A DNA stretch of 48,914 nucleotides from Gammaproteobacteria bacterium (GCA_012728415.1 JAAYFD010000052.1:1-48914), one strand, 5' to 3'. Positions 7,890 to 20,613 are shown, counted from the stretch's first letter. Numbers and translations: made by a program. Notes: generated by a model from the letters alone, not told the origin.

Positions 7890-9179
7890 TTATTTCCTGC
7901 CCAGCACATTCAGCCCCTTGAGCAGCCCCAGCGCCTGGCTGAGCTGGTTGTCATTTTGCAGCAGCTCTGACTGCTGCTTGTTGTCATGGCTTGTTGACGC
8001 CTGGGTATTGTTCAGGTGCCGGGCCAGGTCGGCTTCTTTAACGGTAGCGCGCGGGGCAGATGTGCTTAACTTGCCACGCTCGACAAGGATGTCCGGCTCG
8101 ATACCCTGGGCCTGGATCGAGCGCCCGGATGGAGTAAAGTACAGCGCAGTGGTGAGCTTGACTCCGCGCTCATCGTTCAGCGGCAGAATGGTTTGCACTG
8201 AACCCTTGCCAAAACTGTTGGTACCAAGGACCACTGCACGCTTGTGGTCTTGCAGGGCGCCGGCAACGATTTCCGAGGCAGAAGCACTGCCACCGTTGAT
8301 CAGTACCACTAGGGGTATTTTGCTGCTGAGGCCCAGTTGCGGGCCGGCAGTAAAGCGCATTTGCGAGTTGGGGATGCGGCCTTCGGTATAGACGATGATG
8401 CCGCTATCCAGAAAATGGTCGGCCACTTCAGCTGCTGCTTGCAACACCCCGCCGGGGTTGTTGCGCAGGTCCAGTACCAGCCCGCTCAGCGGTTTGCCGT
8501 TTTCCTTTTCCAGCTGTTTCAGGGCCTTGCCGACTTCCTTGCCGGTGTTGTTCTGAAACTGGCTGATGCGTATCAGCCCATAATCGTCATCCAGCAGCAG
8601 ACTGCGCACACTGCGGGTCTTGATGATGGCGCGTTTCAGTTTGACGTCGAATGGTGCCTGGTGTTCACGGCCAATGGTCAGCGTTACATGCGTCCCTGGC
8701 TTGCCGCGCAGCTTTTCGACCGCCTGCAGCAGGCTCATGCCTTTGGTCAGCTGGCCGTCGATTTTCAGGATCAGGTCGCCTGCCTGAATACCGGCGGCAA
8801 AGGCCGGGGTATCGTCAATCGGCGAAATGACACCAAGCCGATCGTCTTCCATGCCAACCTCAATGCCCAGGCCGCCAAACTCGCCGCTGGTGCTTTCCTG
8901 CAGCTCCTGGAAGGAGTCCGCGGTCAGGTAGGCCGAGTGCGGGTCCAGGTTGGAGAGCATTCCCTTGATGGCGTTTTCCAGCAGGGTTTTGTCGTCAATG
9001 GGCTCGACATAGGCACTTCTGATGCGCTCCATGACTTCGACAAAAGTGCGCAACTCGTTGAGTGGCAGGTCACCTTCGGCGGCGGCCGGGTTATCTTGTG
9101 CCCACAGCAGGCTGCTGAAAAGGAAGGCTGGAATAATCTTGGCAGCCAGGCTGAGTGATTGGGGGAAATATGTACGCAT
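7890..9179 (-). CDS. ctpA: Carboxy-terminal processing protease CtpA (S41 family)
   Basis: Periplasmic serine protease of 429 residues. A signal peptide (about 1-27, ending F-S-S-L-L-W-A-Q) leads into an N-terminal helical region and a PDZ domain (about 100-175, beginning G-G-L-G-I-E-V). The S41 catalytic domain has Ser302 in G-S-A-S-A-S-E-I and Lys325 in S-F-G-K-G-S-V-Q. In P. aeruginosa CtpA degrades peptidoglycan cross-link hydrolases with its adaptor LbcA. The ATG at 9179 has AGGAG upstream; the longer frame from 9218 would run back into envC. Only 17 bases separate it from envC, so gpmI-envC-ctpA is probably one transcript. Confidence 0.93.
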   Translation of the reverse strand: MRTYFPQSLSLAAKIIPAFLFSSLLWAQDNPAAAEGDLPLNELRTFVEVMERIRSAYVEPIDDKTLLENAIKGMLSNLDPHSAYLTADSFQELQESTSGEFGGLGIEVGMEDDRLGVISPIDDTPAFAAGIQAGDLILKIDGQLTKGMSLLQAVEKLRGKPGTHVTLTIGREHQAPFDVKLKRAIIKTRSVRSLLLDDDYGLIRISQFQNNTGKEVGKALKQLEKENGKPLSGLVLDLRNNPGGVLQAAAEVADHFLDSGIIVYTEGRIPNSQMRFTAGPQLGLSSKIPLVVLINGGSASASEIVAGALQDHKRAVVLGTNSFGKGSVQTILPLNDERGVKLTTALYFTPSGRSIQAQGIEPDILVERGKLSTSAPRATVKEADLARHLNNTQASTSHDNKQQSELLQNDNQLSQALGLLKGLNVLGRK

Positions 9180-9196
9180 GAGGTAAAAGCTCCTGA

Positions 9197-10501
9197 TCAG
9201 CCCTGGCTGCGGCACCATTGGCCGGGGTCTGTAGCCTGGCCCTGTTTACGGATGGCAAAGTATAACGCCGATTGCGACTGGCCGCCTGTATTGCCAACGG
9301 TGGCAATTGGCTGTCCCGCCTTGAGATTGTCGCCGGCACTCACGAGCAGACTTTGATTGTGCCCGTACAGGCTGAGATAACCATCGTTGTGGTCAACAAT
9401 CACCAGCAGTCCGGAGCCGCGCAGCCAGTCGGCGAAAACCACCCGGCCCGGGTGTATGACTCGCACCTGATGGCCTTCGGCAGCCTGAATCAGTACGCCG
9501 TCCCACTTGCTGCGGGTGTCGTTGCGCGGACTGCCAAAGCCAGCCAGCAAGCGGCCATTTACCGGCCAGGGCAGCTTGCCGCGGGCCTGGGCAAAGTTGC
9601 CCCCCGGGTGGCTGAACTGGCTGCTGACCTGTTGGCCGCCGCGGGCCGGTGCCTGTTGCTGCTGGCGGATGCGCGCCTGGTTTTGCTGCAGGGCCAGCTG
9701 GCGCTCACGTTCACGGCGCAGGCGTTCTTGTTCGGCCTGGCGGGCCAGTTTTTGTTCGATGGCGGCCAGCAGGTCGTTAAGTTTTTTCTGCTCCTGCTTG
9801 CGGCTGGACAGCTGCTGCTGGCGGCCTTGCTGTTTTTTGTCCAGCTCGGCCACCAGCTGGCGGCGCTGCTGGCGCAGTTCGGCCAGTTGGTCCCGCTGTT
9901 GTTGCAGCTGTGTCTTTTGTTGTTCAAGTTCTTGCTGGTGCAGGTCAATCGCTGCTTGCAACTCGGACAGCTGTTGTACAGTGGCCTGAAACTGCTTGAT
10001 CTGTTGTTGTCGGGCTTGCTGCAGATACTGGTAATAGGTCAGGTTATGACTGACCAGGGCGGGGTCTTGCTGGTTGAAAAAGAGTCGCAGCGGTTCGCTC
10101 TGGCCGGCCTGGTAGGCGGCACGACTCTGCAGCGCCACCAGCTTTTGTTGTTGTCTGCGGCGGCTTTCGAACTTGCCTTTTTCTATTTCGAATTCAAGGA
10201 TTTCCTGCTCGTTTTTTTTTTGCTCCGCCTCAAGTGAGCGGATATTTTTTTCCAGGTCGCCGATCTCTTTTTCAGTCTGTTGCAGTGCTTGCTGGGCGGC
10301 AGATTTTTCGGTCTGGATTTGCCTGATCAGCTTTTCCAGCTCGGCGATGTCCTGCTCTGCCTTGCGGATGTCCTGTTGCGCCCGGCTGCGTTCATCAGCC
10401 GGCAGCATGGGGCTGCCTGTCAGTAGCAGGGCCCCGAGCAGCAGGGGGCACACGCGCCGGAACAGCGCGTGGCGACGGACGGGTTTTATGGAAGCCGGCA
10501 T
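9197..10501 (-). CDS. envC: Murein hydrolase activator EnvC
   Basis: 434 residues. A signal peptide (about 1-35) precedes a very long coiled coil rich in Gln, Glu and Arg (about 38-290) and a C-terminal LytM/M23-like domain (about 305-434). The LytM metal site is degenerate: the first His position reads S-K-W-D-G-V and the H-x-H position reads Y-F-A, so the domain should not cut peptidoglycan itself. That is the established property of EnvC, which is recruited by FtsEX and activates amidases at division. It lies 14 bases after gpmI and just before ctpA. Confidence 0.93.
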   Translation of the reverse strand: MPASIKPVRRHALFRRVCPLLLGALLLTGSPMLPADERSRAQQDIRKAEQDIAELEKLIRQIQTEKSAAQQALQQTEKEIGDLEKNIRSLEAEQKKNEQEILEFEIEKGKFESRRRQQQKLVALQSRAAYQAGQSEPLRLFFNQQDPALVSHNLTYYQYLQQARQQQIKQFQATVQQLSELQAAIDLHQQELEQQKTQLQQQRDQLAELRQQRRQLVAELDKKQQGRQQQLSSRKQEQKKLNDLLAAIEQKLARQAEQERLRRERERQLALQQNQARIRQQQQAPARGGQQVSSQFSHPGGNFAQARGKLPWPVNGRLLAGFGSPRNDTRSKWDGVLIQAAEGHQVRVIHPGRVVFADWLRGSGLLVIVDHNDGYLSLYGHNQSLLVSAGDNLKAGQPIATVGNTGGQSQSALYFAIRKQGQATDPGQWCRSQG

Positions 10502-10515
10502 GTGTGTCAGGTCCG

Positions 10516-12051
<1,536 letters not shown>

Positions 12052-12234
12052 GGCGTACACTCTTGCAATGGTCTTCAATAAGCGGCCCATTTTACCCTGA
12101 AGCATGCCGTTCGTCATGAGCAGTGCGCCGGTTTGCGGCAAATGGAGTGGTGCAGCAGGCTGTGCTGGGTGGGTGTATTGCATTCTGTTAATGCAGGGTG
12201 CGCTGTAATAGCGGCACCGGGCTGGCGAAGCGTG

Positions 12235-12240
12235 TATAAT
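12235..12240 (+). promoter_or_regulatory. Candidate -10 element for the rhodanese-grxC-secB unit
   Basis: A perfect TATAAT preceded by GTG, 36 bases before the rhodanese ATG. No clear -35 is visible, so this is a tentative call. Confidence 0.4.
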
Positions 12241-12276
12241 CTGCCAATTTTAACCCACCGGAAACGAGTCCCGAGA

Positions 12277-12693
12277 ATGGATAGGCTGATCGAGTTTGTA
12301 GGCAATCATTACCTTTTGAGCAGTGCCTTTGTGGTGCTGTCCATTGCGCTCTTGTTGTACGAGACGCGCCGCAGCGGCAAATCGCTGAGTTCGCGCGAGC
12401 TGACCATGCTGGTCAATGCGGGTGAAGCCGTGGTGCTGGACATTCGCCAGGCCAAAGACTTCTCTGCTGGCCATATTGTTGACTCGATACACATTCCACG
12501 CGACAAACTGGCCAGTCGCATGTCCGAGCTGGACAGGCACAAGGACAAAACCGTCGTTGTGGTGTGCGATTCGGGCATGACGGCAGGGCCTGTCTGTACC
12601 CAGCTGCAGCAGGCCGGCTTCACCACAGCGCGCCTGGCCGGTGGTATTGGTGGCTGGCGCAACGACAACCTGCCAACGGTCAAGGCAAAATGA
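12277..12693 (+). CDS. yibN: Membrane-anchored rhodanese-like protein (YibN family)
   Basis: 138 residues. One N-terminal membrane segment (about 11-28) is followed by a cytoplasmic rhodanese domain. The active-site loop V-V-V-V-C-D-S-G-M-T-A-G keeps the catalytic Cys97, so sulfur transfer is possible. The start at 12277 gives the membrane-anchored form; the frame upstream of it is not conserved. It overlaps grxC by four bases (ATGA). The order yibN-grxC-secB is the same in E. coli and Pseudomonas, suggesting a unit linked to redox or envelope protein handling. Confidence 0.85.
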   Translation: MDRLIEFVGNHYLLSSAFVVLSIALLLYETRRSGKSLSSRELTMLVNAGEAVVLDIRQAKDFSAGHIVDSIHIPRDKLASRMSELDRHKDKTVVVVCDSGMTAGPVCTQLQQAGFTTARLAGGIGGWRNDNLPTVKAK

Positions 12694-12941
12694 ACAGAGT
12701 AATCATCTATTGCAGCACGTGGTGCCCATACTGTACCCGTGCCAAGCAGCTGCTGGACAGCAAGGGCGTAGAGTACGAAGAAATCAGCGTGGATGGCCAA
12801 CCCGCTGTGCGTGCAGCCATGGCACAAAAGGCTGGCCGTACATCAGTCCCGCAAATTTGGATTGGCGAGCAGCACGTAGGCGGCTGTGACGACCTGTTCG
12901 CTTTGGAGCGGACAGGCAAACTGGATGCAATGCTGGCTTGA
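12690..12941 (+). CDS. grxC: Glutaredoxin 3 GrxC
   Basis: 83 residues with the dithiol active site C-P-Y-C (12-15), the cis-Pro loop T-S-V-P-Q-I-W-I-G and the glutathione-binding G-G-C-D-D near the C-terminus. It reduces protein disulfides and mixed glutathione disulfides in the cytoplasm. The ATG overlaps the stop of the rhodanese gene (ATGA), so translation is coupled. The first 42 codons of the longer upstream frame lie over the rhodanese gene and are not part of it. Confidence 0.95.
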   Translation: MNRVIIYCSTWCPYCTRAKQLLDSKGVEYEEISVDGQPAVRAAMAQKAGRTSVPQIWIGEQHVGGCDDLFALERTGKLDAMLA

Positions 12942-12975
12942 TGCCGGCTGACCCGAAAACGATCAAGGAGCAAAC

Positions 12976-13464
12976 ATGAGTGACGAAAACCAGAACAACG
13001 GCGCAGCCGAACAAGCACAGGGTTCGCAGTTTTCCCTGCAGCGCATCTACATCAAGGACCTGTCCTTTGAAGTACCCAAAAGCCCGGAGATATTCCGCAA
13101 GGAGTGGGCGCCAAAAATCGAGATGCAGCTGAGCACGGGGCACAGCCATCTGGAGGAGGACTTTTACGAGGTAAGGCTGGGTATTACTGTTACTGCACGG
13201 GTAGAGGATGAAGTAGCCTTTATTGCAGAAGTTGACCAGGCCGGTATTTTCCTGATCCAGGGGCTGGATGAGGCTTCGCTGGGGCATGCGCTGGGCTCTT
13301 TTGCACCGAGCCTGCTGTTCCCCTATGCTCGCGAGACGCTGGATGGCATGGTTGTTAAAGGGTCCTTCCCGGCACTGATGCTGGCGCCAGTCAATTTTGA
13401 CGCCATTTATGCCCAGGAGCTTCAGCGCCGCCAGGAAGCAGTAGAAAACACCGCGCAAGGCTGA
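12976..13464 (+). CDS. secB: Protein-export chaperone SecB
   Basis: Keeps precursor proteins unfolded and delivers them to SecA for export through SecYEG. 162 residues: an acidic Gln/Asn-rich start, the family core ([12 protein letters not shown]-stretch near W-A-P-K-I), and the conserved L-F-P-Y-A-R-E motif near residue 115. The ribosome-binding site (AAGGAG, 7 bases from the ATG) is excellent. It lies 34 bases after grxC and is probably in the same operon. Confidence 0.97.
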   Translation: MSDENQNNGAAEQAQGSQFSLQRIYIKDLSFEVPKSPEIFRKEWAPKIEMQLSTGHSHLEEDFYEVRLGITVTARVEDEVAFIAEVDQAGIFLIQGLDEASLGHALGSFAPSLLFPYARETLDGMVVKGSFPALMLAPVNFDAIYAQELQRRQEAVENTAQG

Positions 13465-13493
13465 CATACGACAGGTCAAACGGAGGATAAAAG

Positions 13494-14402
13494 ATGAACA
13501 AGGTCAATGTGCTGGTGGTTGATGATGCATCTTTTATCCGTGACCTGATAAAAAAGTGTTTGCGCAGCGCATTTCCGGGAATTGGCATTGCCGAGGCTGC
13601 CAACGGCCGCCGGGCACAGCAGCAGCTGTCTGCGCAGGTATTTGACCTGATTCTCTGTGACTGGGAAATGCCGGAAATATCCGGGCTCGAGCTGCTGGTC
13701 TGGCTGCGCGGCCAGCAACAGCACGCCGCCACGCCCTTCATCATGGTGACCAGCCGGGGTGACAAAGAGAATGTCATTCAGGCTATCCAGGCAGGTGTTT
13801 CCGATTATGTCGGCAAGCCGTTTACCAATGAGCAACTGGTGGGCAAGGTGCGAAAAGCACTGGCCGGCAGTGGCCGTCTGGCGGCACTGCAAAAACCGGC
13901 AGCGCCAACGCTGAGCACAGGAACAGGTGGGGACTCCCTGTCTGTCCTGACGGGTGGTGGGGCACAGGCGGCGACCACAGCAGCGCCCAGGCCTGCTGCT
14001 GTCAAGCAGGCGCGCCAGGTGCCTGCCGCAGGCAAAGCTGCCAGTGCACCCGCTGTGCAGTCGCGTGGCCAGGCGGTATTGCGGCTACCCGATGCAGAGC
14101 TGAACTGCATGGTCAAGGCCATCAGCCTGAAAGAAGTGGTCGTGCTGCTAAAACGGGGTGAGGTATTGCCGCAAATACTCTCCAGTGTGGTGGTTGACCT
14201 GGAGCAAGGCGAAGAAAATAGTGAGATTGCCCGTCTGAATGCCTACATACATGGGTTGACCGCGATTGATGGGGGAAGTGACGAAATCCAGTGGTTGCAG
14301 GTGCACTGCCGCTTTGTCGACAAAGATCCGCAAAAACTGGATTATATTTCCCGCCTGATAGCCCAGGGTACCACGCAGCGGCATTTTACCCCGGGAGCAT
14401 AG
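13494..14402 (+). CDS. Response regulator with CheY-like receiver and C-terminal PilZ-like domain
   Basis: 302 residues. The N-terminal receiver (1-125) is complete: acidic pocket Asp10/Asp11, phospho-acceptor Asp56 in L-C-D-W-E-M-P, Thr86 and Lys108 in G-K-P-F. An Ala/Pro-rich linker (about 130-200) follows. The C-terminal 100 residues end in V-H-C-R-F-V-D-K-D-P-Q-K-L-D-Y-I, which looks like the closing part of YcgR/PilZ c-di-GMP domains, although no RxxxR motif is obvious. The partner kinase is not nearby. The gene starts 29 bases after secB with ribosome-binding site GGAGG and may share its transcript. Confidence 0.75.
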   Translation: MNKVNVLVVDDASFIRDLIKKCLRSAFPGIGIAEAANGRRAQQQLSAQVFDLILCDWEMPEISGLELLVWLRGQQQHAATPFIMVTSRGDKENVIQAIQAGVSDYVGKPFTNEQLVGKVRKALAGSGRLAALQKPAAPTLSTGTGGDSLSVLTGGGAQAATTAAPRPAAVKQARQVPAAGKAASAPAVQSRGQAVLRLPDAELNCMVKAISLKEVVVLLKRGEVLPQILSSVVVDLEQGEENSEIARLNAYIHGLTAIDGGSDEIQWLQVHCRFVDKDPQKLDYISRLIAQGTTQRHFTPGA

Positions 14403-14510
14403 TCACCTGCCGGCTGCGCCGCATGACGGCCGCTTGCCGAGGGCAGGCCGGGACCCCGGAACACCTGCTGCCACTCTATGCATTCATGCATTGGGCGCAG
14501 GTTGTGCAAA

Positions 14511-14622
14511 AGGCCAGTCTGCTTTCGGTGTTGGCGGGCGGCCTGGCTGCCCGCCAGTGCAATGGCTTTCCAAGAAGCCTTAGGGCTTGGGGTGCAGATG
14601 AACTAGCCGCTGCCTCTGGCCT
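14511..14622 (+). repeat. Nested palindromic intergenic element, copy D
   Basis: Outer arms AGGCCAG (14511-14517) and CTGGCCT (14616-14622) enclose the hairpin TGGCGGGC...GCCCGCCA (14532-14556). The right part CAGATGAACTAGCCGCTGCC lines up with CAGATGTACTTGCAGCGACC of copy B. A separate hairpin, ACCTGC...GCAGGT (14463-14502), precedes it. Together they fill the gap between the response regulator and ubiA and probably end both transcripts; no gene is seen here. Confidence 0.6.
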
Positions 14623-14629
14623 GTACCTG

Positions 14630-15520
14630 TCAAATCAGCAGGTAGTCTGCTACCACGCCAACAAAAATGCTCAGCCCGGCCCAGTGGTTGTGCAAAAATG
14701 CTTTAAAGCAAATCAGTGCTTCACGGCTGCGGGTGATATAAAACTCCCACAGATAGCAGAGCAACGCACCGGCCAGCCCCAGCTTGAAAGCAACGCCCAG
14801 CTCAAAGTGATTGCCGGCCAGCCAGAGACAAAACAGGGAAGAAAGCTGCAGGGACAGGTTGATCACGCGGTCGGCATCACCAAACAATACAGCAGTGGAT
14901 TTGACACCGATTTTCAGGTCGTCTTCACGGTCGGCCATGGCGTAATAGGTATCATAGGCAATGGTCCACAGCAGGTTGGCAATGTATAGCAACCAGACGT
15001 GCGCCGGCAGGGTTCCGGCCTCGGCCGCATAGGCCAGCAACAGGCCGCAGGAGTAGGCAGCACCCAGCGCCAGCTGCGGGTAATAGGTGTAGCGTTTGGT
15101 GAACGGATAAATGAATGCCAAAACCACGGCCAGAAAAGCCAGGTAAATGGTCAGGGTATTGGTCAGCAGGACCAGGCCGAAACTCAGTGCGACCAGAATG
15201 GCAAAAGTGATTAGTGCCTCTTTCGGCTTGATGCGTCCGCTGGCCAGTGGACGGCTCTTGGTGCGCCAGACGTGACCGTCGATTTTACGGTCGGCAAAGT
15301 CGTTAATGCAGCAGCCAGCTGAGCGCATTAATACGGTACCACCAACAAAAATGATGATGTTTTTCAGCGCTGGGCTGCCGGCGCCGGCTATCCACAATGA
15401 AGTCAGGGTGGGCCAGAGCAGCAAATAAATGCCGATGGGGCGGTCCAGCCGCATCAGCTGGATGAAATCAAAGGCGCGCGGGTGTATGCGGTTGAACGAG
15501 CGCAAAAAAATTTCGTACAT
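14630..15520 (-). CDS. ubiA: 4-hydroxybenzoate polyprenyltransferase UbiA
   Basis: Inner-membrane enzyme that attaches the polyprenyl tail to 4-hydroxybenzoate in ubiquinone synthesis. 296 residues with about eight or nine membrane segments. Both aspartate-rich Mg-diphosphate motifs are present: N-D-F-A-D-R-K-I-D (73-81) and [12 protein letters not shown] (about 190-201). It lies 12 bases after ubiC in the usual ubiC-ubiA order, so the enzyme that makes 4-hydroxybenzoate and the one that uses it are co-expressed. Confidence 0.96.
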   Translation of the reverse strand: MYEIFLRSFNRIHPRAFDFIQLMRLDRPIGIYLLLWPTLTSLWIAGAGSPALKNIIIFVGGTVLMRSAGCCINDFADRKIDGHVWRTKSRPLASGRIKPKEALITFAILVALSFGLVLLTNTLTIYLAFLAVVLAFIYPFTKRYTYYPQLALGAAYSCGLLLAYAAEAGTLPAHVWLLYIANLLWTIAYDTYYAMADREDDLKIGVKSTAVLFGDADRVINLSLQLSSLFCLWLAGNHFELGVAFKLGLAGALLCYLWEFYITRSREALICFKAFLHNHWAGLSIFVGVVADYLLI

Positions 15521-15532
15521 GTCGGCCTGTAT

Positions 15533-16093
15533 TCAGATTGGTGAGTTTTGCTTGATCCTGTCCCAAAAAGCGGGCAGGAAAGCCTCGGCTACAAGGATTT
15601 TCAGGCTGTCACGGGCAAAGCAGGAGCGCCTGGCCCAGAGCGACTGGTTCGTGCTGTTGCCGCTGGTCAGCAGTGCAGATGGCCAGGCAGAGGCGGGCAG
15701 GCGGCACATTTCGAATTCCCCGCGCGCAAATGCCCGGTCGGAAAACAGCAGCTCGCCCAGTGAGCGGGTGCCCAGGCTGGTCAGGTCAAAGCCATGCGCC
15801 TGCAGGCTGTCCTTGCCGGCAACGCTGCGGGCATAAACCCAAGGTTGCTGGTGGCCGCACAGGAACACCTCCCGCACCCAGCCTTCCGTGTTGACGGGCG
15901 TACCCAGTGCGCGGCACTCATCGTTGCGCAGCTGCTGCCAGCCTTGCTGTACCAGCTGTACATGGAAATCGGCGTTGCTTAGCTGCTTGAGAAGCCGGGT
16001 AAGCGAGCCTTCGTTGAGCAGCCACTCCCGCAGCACGGGAGAAGCTGGCGGGATGGAATGCCAGTCGGGCAGGGTGTGCACGGGGGTCGCCAC
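15533..16093 (-). CDS. ubiC: Chorismate pyruvate-lyase UbiC
   Basis: Splits chorismate into 4-hydroxybenzoate and pyruvate, the first committed step of ubiquinone synthesis. 186 residues, normal for the family. It has the conserved V-R-E-V segment, the W-V-Y-A-R region and G-T-R-S-L-G-E-L-L-F. The start is GTG at 16093; no ATG upstream fits. Divergent from the chemoreceptor gene and upstream of ubiA. Confidence 0.93.
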   Translation of the reverse strand: MATPVHTLPDWHSIPPASPVLREWLLNEGSLTRLLKQLSNADFHVQLVQQGWQQLRNDECRALGTPVNTEGWVREVFLCGHQQPWVYARSVAGKDSLQAHGFDLTSLGTRSLGELLFSDRAFARGEFEMCRLPASAWPSALLTSGNSTNQSLWARRSCFARDSLKILVAEAFLPAFWDRIKQNSPI

Positions 16094-16309
16094 GTCGATC
16101 AGCCTGTTGTTCGAAACTGCACTATCTTAGCATGCTTTAAAAACCAGCCAAAATATCAGTCCGGGCTGTTTTTCCCTGACTGGCGGGTCGGTCTTTTCTG
16201 TTGTCTGCTGGCCATTTGCCGGTTAGTGTGAGCACTGGCTGGTACCTTCGAGCAAGGGCATGGAGGTGCCACGACCACACTATAACAAATACAAAATTGG
16301 GGGGGTGCC

Positions 16310-18325
16310 GTGAACAGGTTTCTTTTTCCGGCGATACGCTTGATGAACCGGCTGGGCTTTGCGGCAAAGTTCAGCCTGGTCAGTTTTCTTTTTGTGGTTC
16401 CTTTGCTGGTAACCAATGGTTACCTGGTTCGCGCTTCGCTGGAGCAGGTCCGGCAGACACAGGCAGAGCAAGATGGACTGCGCAGCCTGCAGTTCATGCT
16501 GCAAGGGGTTGCCCTCACACGCGATCTGGCAGACCTGCTGCAACTTAATGCACAGCTGGCAGAAGGGGGAGCGCGCGAACGGCTCGACCAGAGGCTGGAG
16601 CAGCAGTACCGGCACGTACAGGATTTTCTTGAGACGCTGGCACCAGTTGCAATGGAGCCAGCTGTCCAGCAGGAGTTTACCTCGGCCAGAGAGCTGCTGG
16701 CTGGCCTGTTGCGGCGTGCTCGCAGCGATGACATGCTGCAGGCGCGCAGTGCTGCCGCCGATGAGCTGCTGACGCAACTGCAGCTGCTGATGCGTCAGCA
16801 GTCCAGCGCCAGCGGCTTGAGCCAGGATGCGCGGGTGCAGGTGCGCTCACTGGTTGAACTGGTCACCTCGGGCACCCAGACCGTGAGCGGGCAGCTGGCC
16901 CGGGCACGCACTGCCGCCAGCCTGGCGCTGGCGCGCGGCTTTATTGACTCCAGTGCCAGTGCACGGCTGGATGACTTGTTGCTATCGCTGGAGAAGCTTG
17001 AGGCGGAGTATGAAGTACAGCTGGGTGCCAGTAGCTTGCCGGCAGCTTTGCAGGCGGATGCTCAAGCAAGCCTGGCAACTGTGGCGATAGCAAGGGATTG
17101 GCTGGAAGACGAAGTGATCATGGCCGACAGCCTGTCGGCCGACTGGTGGCAAACGTTTGAACAGGCCAGTCAGTGGCTGGTTGCAACAGGGCATCTTGAA
17201 CAAAAAGTTGTCGGTTCGCTGAAAGGCATTCTGGACGCGCGTTTGCAGGAAAACCGCCGCAATATGCTAAGCCTGACTGGTGTTCTCGCTGTTGTCTTTG
17301 CGCTGATTGCTTACCTGTACAGCGGCTTTTATGTATCGGTACGCAACTCGATCAATCATTTGCGCAGGGTTATGGCTGATGTGGCTGATGGCAATATGCT
17401 GGTTGAAGCACATGTCCATAGCAGGGATGAGCTGGGCGAGCTGGCGGGTGGCCTGAACGATACCATCGAACAGATTCGTCAGTTGTTGCGCCAGGTTGCT
17501 GATGCAGTAGAAGAGGTGGGGCAGCAGTCGGCGGTGGTTGAACGCATAGCTACCGACAGCCATGGCGTTGTCAGCCGCCAGCTACAGCAGCTGGAGCTGA
17601 TGGTAACCGCAATGAACCAGATGACAGCTACGGCGGGCGAGGTGGCGGGTGGTGCCAGCTTGGCGGTGCAGGCTGCCAAGGCAGTTGACCAGCAGACGCA
17701 ACAGGGGCAACAGTTGGTGCAAACCCAGGCTGCCGGCATCAACGGGCTGGCTGCTGATATCGAGCGCTCTGTACAGGCTGTCGATAGCTTGGCGCGGGAT
17801 AGCGATGAAATTAGCCGGGTGCTGGATGTGATTGCCGCCATAGCGGGCCAAACCAACCTGTTGGCACTGAATGCGGCGATTGAGGCAGCCCGTGCTGGAG
17901 AGGCCGGTCGCGGTTTTGCCGTGGTGGCCGACGAAGTGCGTGGGCTGGCACAGCGTACCCGTGAAGCGACCGAAGAAATTGAGCAGATGATTGAGCGCCT
18001 GCAGGCAGGTGTCAGTGAGGCAGTGGCAGCCATGCAGGGCAGTCATGCCGGTACTGCGGCGACGGTCCGGCAGTCTGGCGAGGTAGAGGCGGGATTGTCG
18101 ACCATTCTTGAGGCTGCCGGGCAGATTGTTGAACAGAGCCAGAGCATTGCGGCCGCGGTCGAGGAGCAGACCCATGTGGCCCATGAGGTTGACCGCAATG
18201 TAATGGCCATACGTGATGATGGTGAGCAGGCGAGCCAGGGAGCAGGCGAAGCTGCCCGTGCCAGCCAGCAAATGGCTGAACTGGCTGCACGCCTGAACAC
18301 CCTGCTGACAGCATTCAGGATTTGA
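16310..18325 (+). CDS. Methyl-accepting chemotaxis protein
   Basis: 671 residues. A first membrane helix (about 20-38) and a periplasmic sensor of nearly 280 residues made mostly of helices are followed by a second membrane helix (about 320-338), a HAMP domain and the signalling domain. The CheA/CheW-binding hairpin tip is intact ([20 protein letters not shown]). The ligand cannot be told. The start is GTG at 16310 behind a G-rich ribosome-binding site, with ATG at 16343 as an alternative. TATAAC, a possible -10, lies about 25 bases upstream; no FliA-type promoter was recognised. Confidence 0.93.
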   Translation: MNRFLFPAIRLMNRLGFAAKFSLVSFLFVVPLLVTNGYLVRASLEQVRQTQAEQDGLRSLQFMLQGVALTRDLADLLQLNAQLAEGGARERLDQRLEQQYRHVQDFLETLAPVAMEPAVQQEFTSARELLAGLLRRARSDDMLQARSAAADELLTQLQLLMRQQSSASGLSQDARVQVRSLVELVTSGTQTVSGQLARARTAASLALARGFIDSSASARLDDLLLSLEKLEAEYEVQLGASSLPAALQADAQASLATVAIARDWLEDEVIMADSLSADWWQTFEQASQWLVATGHLEQKVVGSLKGILDARLQENRRNMLSLTGVLAVVFALIAYLYSGFYVSVRNSINHLRRVMADVADGNMLVEAHVHSRDELGELAGGLNDTIEQIRQLLRQVADAVEEVGQQSAVVERIATDSHGVVSRQLQQLELMVTAMNQMTATAGEVAGGASLAVQAAKAVDQQTQQGQQLVQTQAAGINGLAADIERSVQAVDSLARDSDEISRVLDVIAAIAGQTNLLALNAAIEAARAGEAGRGFAVVADEVRGLAQRTREATEEIEQMIERLQAGVSEAVAAMQGSHAGTAATVRQSGEVEAGLSTILEAAGQIVEQSQSIAAAVEEQTHVAHEVDRNVMAIRDDGEQASQGAGEAARASQQMAELAARLNTLLTAFRI

Positions 18326-18387
18326 CAGGTGCATGCAAAGGGGCATTTAAAGGCCCATGATTTTAATCTGGGGGAGGATAAGTAAAA

Positions 18388-18760
18388 ATGAAGTTTCGTA
18401 TACTGCTGTGGCTGCTTGGTCGCATGTTGAGCAAGGCCAGCAAGAACAACCCGGAGCTGCAAAAGCAGCTTGAAGGCAAGGAGCTGGGCTTTACCCTGCT
18501 GACAATGGACGGCAAGGTGGCCCGCAGCTTCAGGGTTGCCGGCCAGCGTATTTCCAGCTGTAGCGGCACTCTGGATGCTCCGGCCTTTACCATGGGGTTT
18601 CGTGATGCTGCCTATGCCCATCAGGTGATGACGGCAAAGAACAAGCAGCTTGCGTTTATGCAGGGCATCCAGGACAAAAACATCACCATCAAGGGTGATG
18701 CCGCGCTGGTCATGTGGTTTCAGGGCCTGTTCAAGTACATCATGCCAACAAAGAAAAAAC

Positions 18761-18771
<11 letters not shown>
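18388..18771 (+). CDS. Small SCP2-like (sterol-carrier fold) protein
   Basis: 127 residues. The pattern of a hydrophobic N-terminal helix, a beta core (F-R-V-A-G-Q-R-I-S-S-C-S-G-T-L) and a closing helix with I-K-G-D-A-A-L-V-M-W-F resembles the SCP2 lipid-binding fold. Similar small proteins in Pseudomonas are sometimes mislabelled helicase. The ribosome-binding site is strong (GGAGGATAAG). The end overlaps the end of comM by 11 bases on the opposite strand. Function unknown; a lipid-related role is only suggested by the fold. Confidence 0.7.
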
Positions 18772-20257
<1,486 letters not shown>

Positions 20258-20331
20258 GGCTTCCTCCTTGAAGCGTTCAAACGGTGACGGGGCACGCCGG
20301 ATGCAGTTGCCCGCCGGTAGCGGTGTGACTG

Positions 20332-20613
20332 TTATGGCTGCTCCGCTTGTGGCTTCGTGCGGCTGGCTGTCAGCTGTTGCTCCAGCTCCTGTACCTGCAG
20401 CTCAAGTGCTTCCAGCCGCTGGCGGGTGCGTTGCAATACCAGCATCTGGCCGTCAAATTCTTCACGACTGACCAGATCCAGTTTGCCCAGTGCATTGTGC
20501 AGCAGGCTTTTAAACTGCTGTTCCAGCTCATGGTGCGGCAGGTTGCCGTCGTTATCGAGCAGTCGTGTGACCTGGGAGGTCAGTGAATCAAGCAGGGATT
20601 TGGCAGCAAGCAT
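20332..20613 (-). CDS. ubiK: Ubiquinone biosynthesis accessory factor UbiK (YqiC)
   Basis: 93 residues from the ATG at 20613, chosen because GGAG lies 6 bases upstream; the in-frame TTG at 20628 is less likely. The sequence has the BMFP pattern: a helix with L-L-D-S-L, the conserved K-L-D-L-V-S-R-E-E-F-D-x-Q segment and a C-terminal trimeric coiled coil (about 55-85). UbiK binds UbiJ and helps the late ubiquinone ring-modifying enzymes under oxic conditions. It adds to the ubiC-ubiA pair elsewhere in the window. Confidence 0.9.
   Translation of the reverse strand: MLAAKSLLDSLTSQVTRLLDNDGNLPHHELEQQFKSLLHNALGKLDLVSREEFDGQMLVLQRTRQRLEALELQVQELEQQLTASRTKPQAEQP

Noticed and set aside
9272..10237. 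Leu-rich plus-strand frame opposite envC that looks like a membrane protein
   Set aside because: It is the complement of the Gln/Glu/Arg-rich coiled coil of EnvC, which gives Leu and Ala codons by necessity.
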